A DNA stretch of 30,614 bases from Collinsella sp. (GTDB lineage Bacteria; Actinomycetota; Coriobacteriia; Coriobacteriales; Coriobacteriaceae): assembly GCA_019425005.1 (NCBI GenBank), contig JAHYYK010000029.1, positions 1 through 30,614 on the forward strand, in the 5' to 3' direction. Made by a program: the position numbers and the translations under genes. Of the stretch, positions 29,955 to 30,614 are shown in pieces (positions within the stretch are counted from its first letter, which is position 1; the number at the start of each line of letters is the position of its first letter). The notes beneath the pieces were generated by a model. It saw only the letters and a program-made list of their open reading frames with translations, did no database searches and was not told the origin of the DNA.

Positions 29955-30614
29955 ATGGCAACTGTTGCCGCACCTATCGATGCTACGTCGACTGCCGCTT
30001 GGAAGGCGCTCGAGGCCCATCAGGAGAAGCTCGAGGCCGAGGGTATCGACCTCAAGGCCTGGTTCGCCGCCGATGCCGAGCGCGTGAACAAGCTGAGCTT
30101 TGACGCCGGTGACCTGCACTTCGACCTGTCCAAGAACCTGGTGACTGATGAGACCGTCAAGCTGCTGTGCGATCTTGCCCGCGAGGTGAAGCTCGAGGAG
30201 CGCCGCGACGCCATGTTCTCCGGCGAGCACATCAACACCACCGAGGACCGCGCCGTCCTGCACACCGCGCTGCGCCGCCCGGCAAGCGAGAAGGGCCAGC
30301 TCATCGTCGACGGCCAGGACGTCGTCGCCGACGTGCACGAGGTTCTCGACCGCATGTATGCCTTCGCCGAGCGCGTGCGCTCCGGTGAGTGGAAGGGTGT
30401 TACCGGCAAGAAGATTGAGCACCTGGTGTCCATCGGCATCGGCGGCTCCGATCTGGGCCCGGTCATGGCCTACGAGGCCTTGCGTCCCTATGCCGACGCC
30501 GGTATCGATTGCCGCTATATCTCCAACATCGATCCCAACGACCAGGCCGAGAAGCTCAAGGGTCTGGATCCCGAGACCACGCTCGTGATCATCGTCTCTA
30601 AGACCTTCACCACG
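29955..30614 (+). CDS. pgi: Glucose-6-phosphate isomerase (5' part, runs off the window)
   Basis: The first 220 residues of phosphoglucose isomerase, which interconverts glucose-6-phosphate and fructose-6-phosphate in glycolysis. Recognisable segments are the early FDLSKNLVTDET, then MFSGEHINTTEDRAVLHTALR, VSIGIGGSDLGP and VIIVSKTFTT at the window edge, all family signatures. ATG 29955 has GAGGAGGA (29943-29950) upstream. The promoter is unclear: a -10-like TAGAAT lies at 29890-29895 without a good -35. The gene is not broken, only cut by the window. Confidence 0.96.
   Translation, partial: MATVAAPIDATSTAAWKALEAHQEKLEAEGIDLKAWFAADAERVNKLSFDAGDLHFDLSKNLVTDETVKLLCDLAREVKLEERRDAMFSGEHINTTEDRAVLHTALRRPASEKGQLIVDGQDVVADVHEVLDRMYAFAERVRSGEWKGVTGKKIEHLVSIGIGGSDLGPVMAYEALRPYADAGIDCRYISNIDPNDQAEKLKGLDPETTLVIIVSKTFTT

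Overview
The window looks like chromosome from a GC-rich, Gram-positive gut anaerobe. My best guess is a Coriobacteriia member close to Collinsella. That rests on oxygen-sensitive enzymes (anaerobic ribonucleotide reductase with its radical-SAM activase, ferredoxin-type aldo/keto reductase, flavodoxin), a DUF3793 protein, a PerR-type sensor, lipoprotein-type ABC transport, strong Shine-Dalgarno sites and frequent GTG/TTG starts. It is inference from protein families, not from a marker gene. I see no prophage, insertion sequence or CRISPR array.

Layout. 111-1844: a GH13 alpha-glucosidase. 1945-2185: a compact tRNA-Gly/tRNA-Val unit with its own promoter and terminator. 2500-6003: nrdD behind a promoter flanked by two NrdR-type boxes, then a 426-bp gap with two long inverted repeats, then nrdG with its own promoter. 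6070-7740: folE, an HD-domain protein and folB. 7747-9611 (minus): a YgjP-like metalloprotease and an M19 dipeptidase. 9732-11624 (plus): SlyD-like FKBP, a stand-alone UreE-like protein and a HAD phosphatase. 11701-15223 (minus): perR-like gene, acylphosphatase, Gfo/Idh/MocA oxidoreductase, RNase HI and a LysR regulator. 15285-16809: metY behind a strong promoter and a leader with a 17-codon Cys-containing upstream ORF. 17122-18286: secreted 3D-like protein and a small membrane protein. 18367-18486: the stump of a cyclase-family gene. 18650-21961: aldo/keto reductase, second Gfo/Idh/MocA oxidoreductase and nfo; the last two genes each follow a copy of the same palindromic element. 22109-25214: a three-gene polar amino-acid ABC transporter whose permease carries an extra extracytoplasmic domain. 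25330-26499 (minus): flavodoxin and DUF3793. 26592-27057: a copper-type (CsoR-like) operator and a membrane-anchored HMA protein. 27084-29080 (minus): an SOS-type promoter driving a Y-family polymerase and YolD. 29180-29755: a half-length Fe-ADH-like protein. 29955 to the right edge: pgi, cut by the window.

The most distinctive signals are: (1) several long palindromic intergenic elements, two of which (19841-19925 and 21000-21086) keep conserved ends and loop while their middle stems differ but remain complementary, and end in the ribosome-binding site of the next gene; (2) the possible attenuator leader peptide of metY; (3) a UreE-like metallochaperone without urease, paired with a SlyD-like protein; (4) an HD hydrolase in the folate operon where the dihydroneopterin-triphosphate dephosphorylation step lacks an enzyme; (5) well-placed NrdR, LexA and CsoR-type operators; and (6) small gene relics and half-genes. 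All functional names are from reading motifs by eye; no database search was possible.
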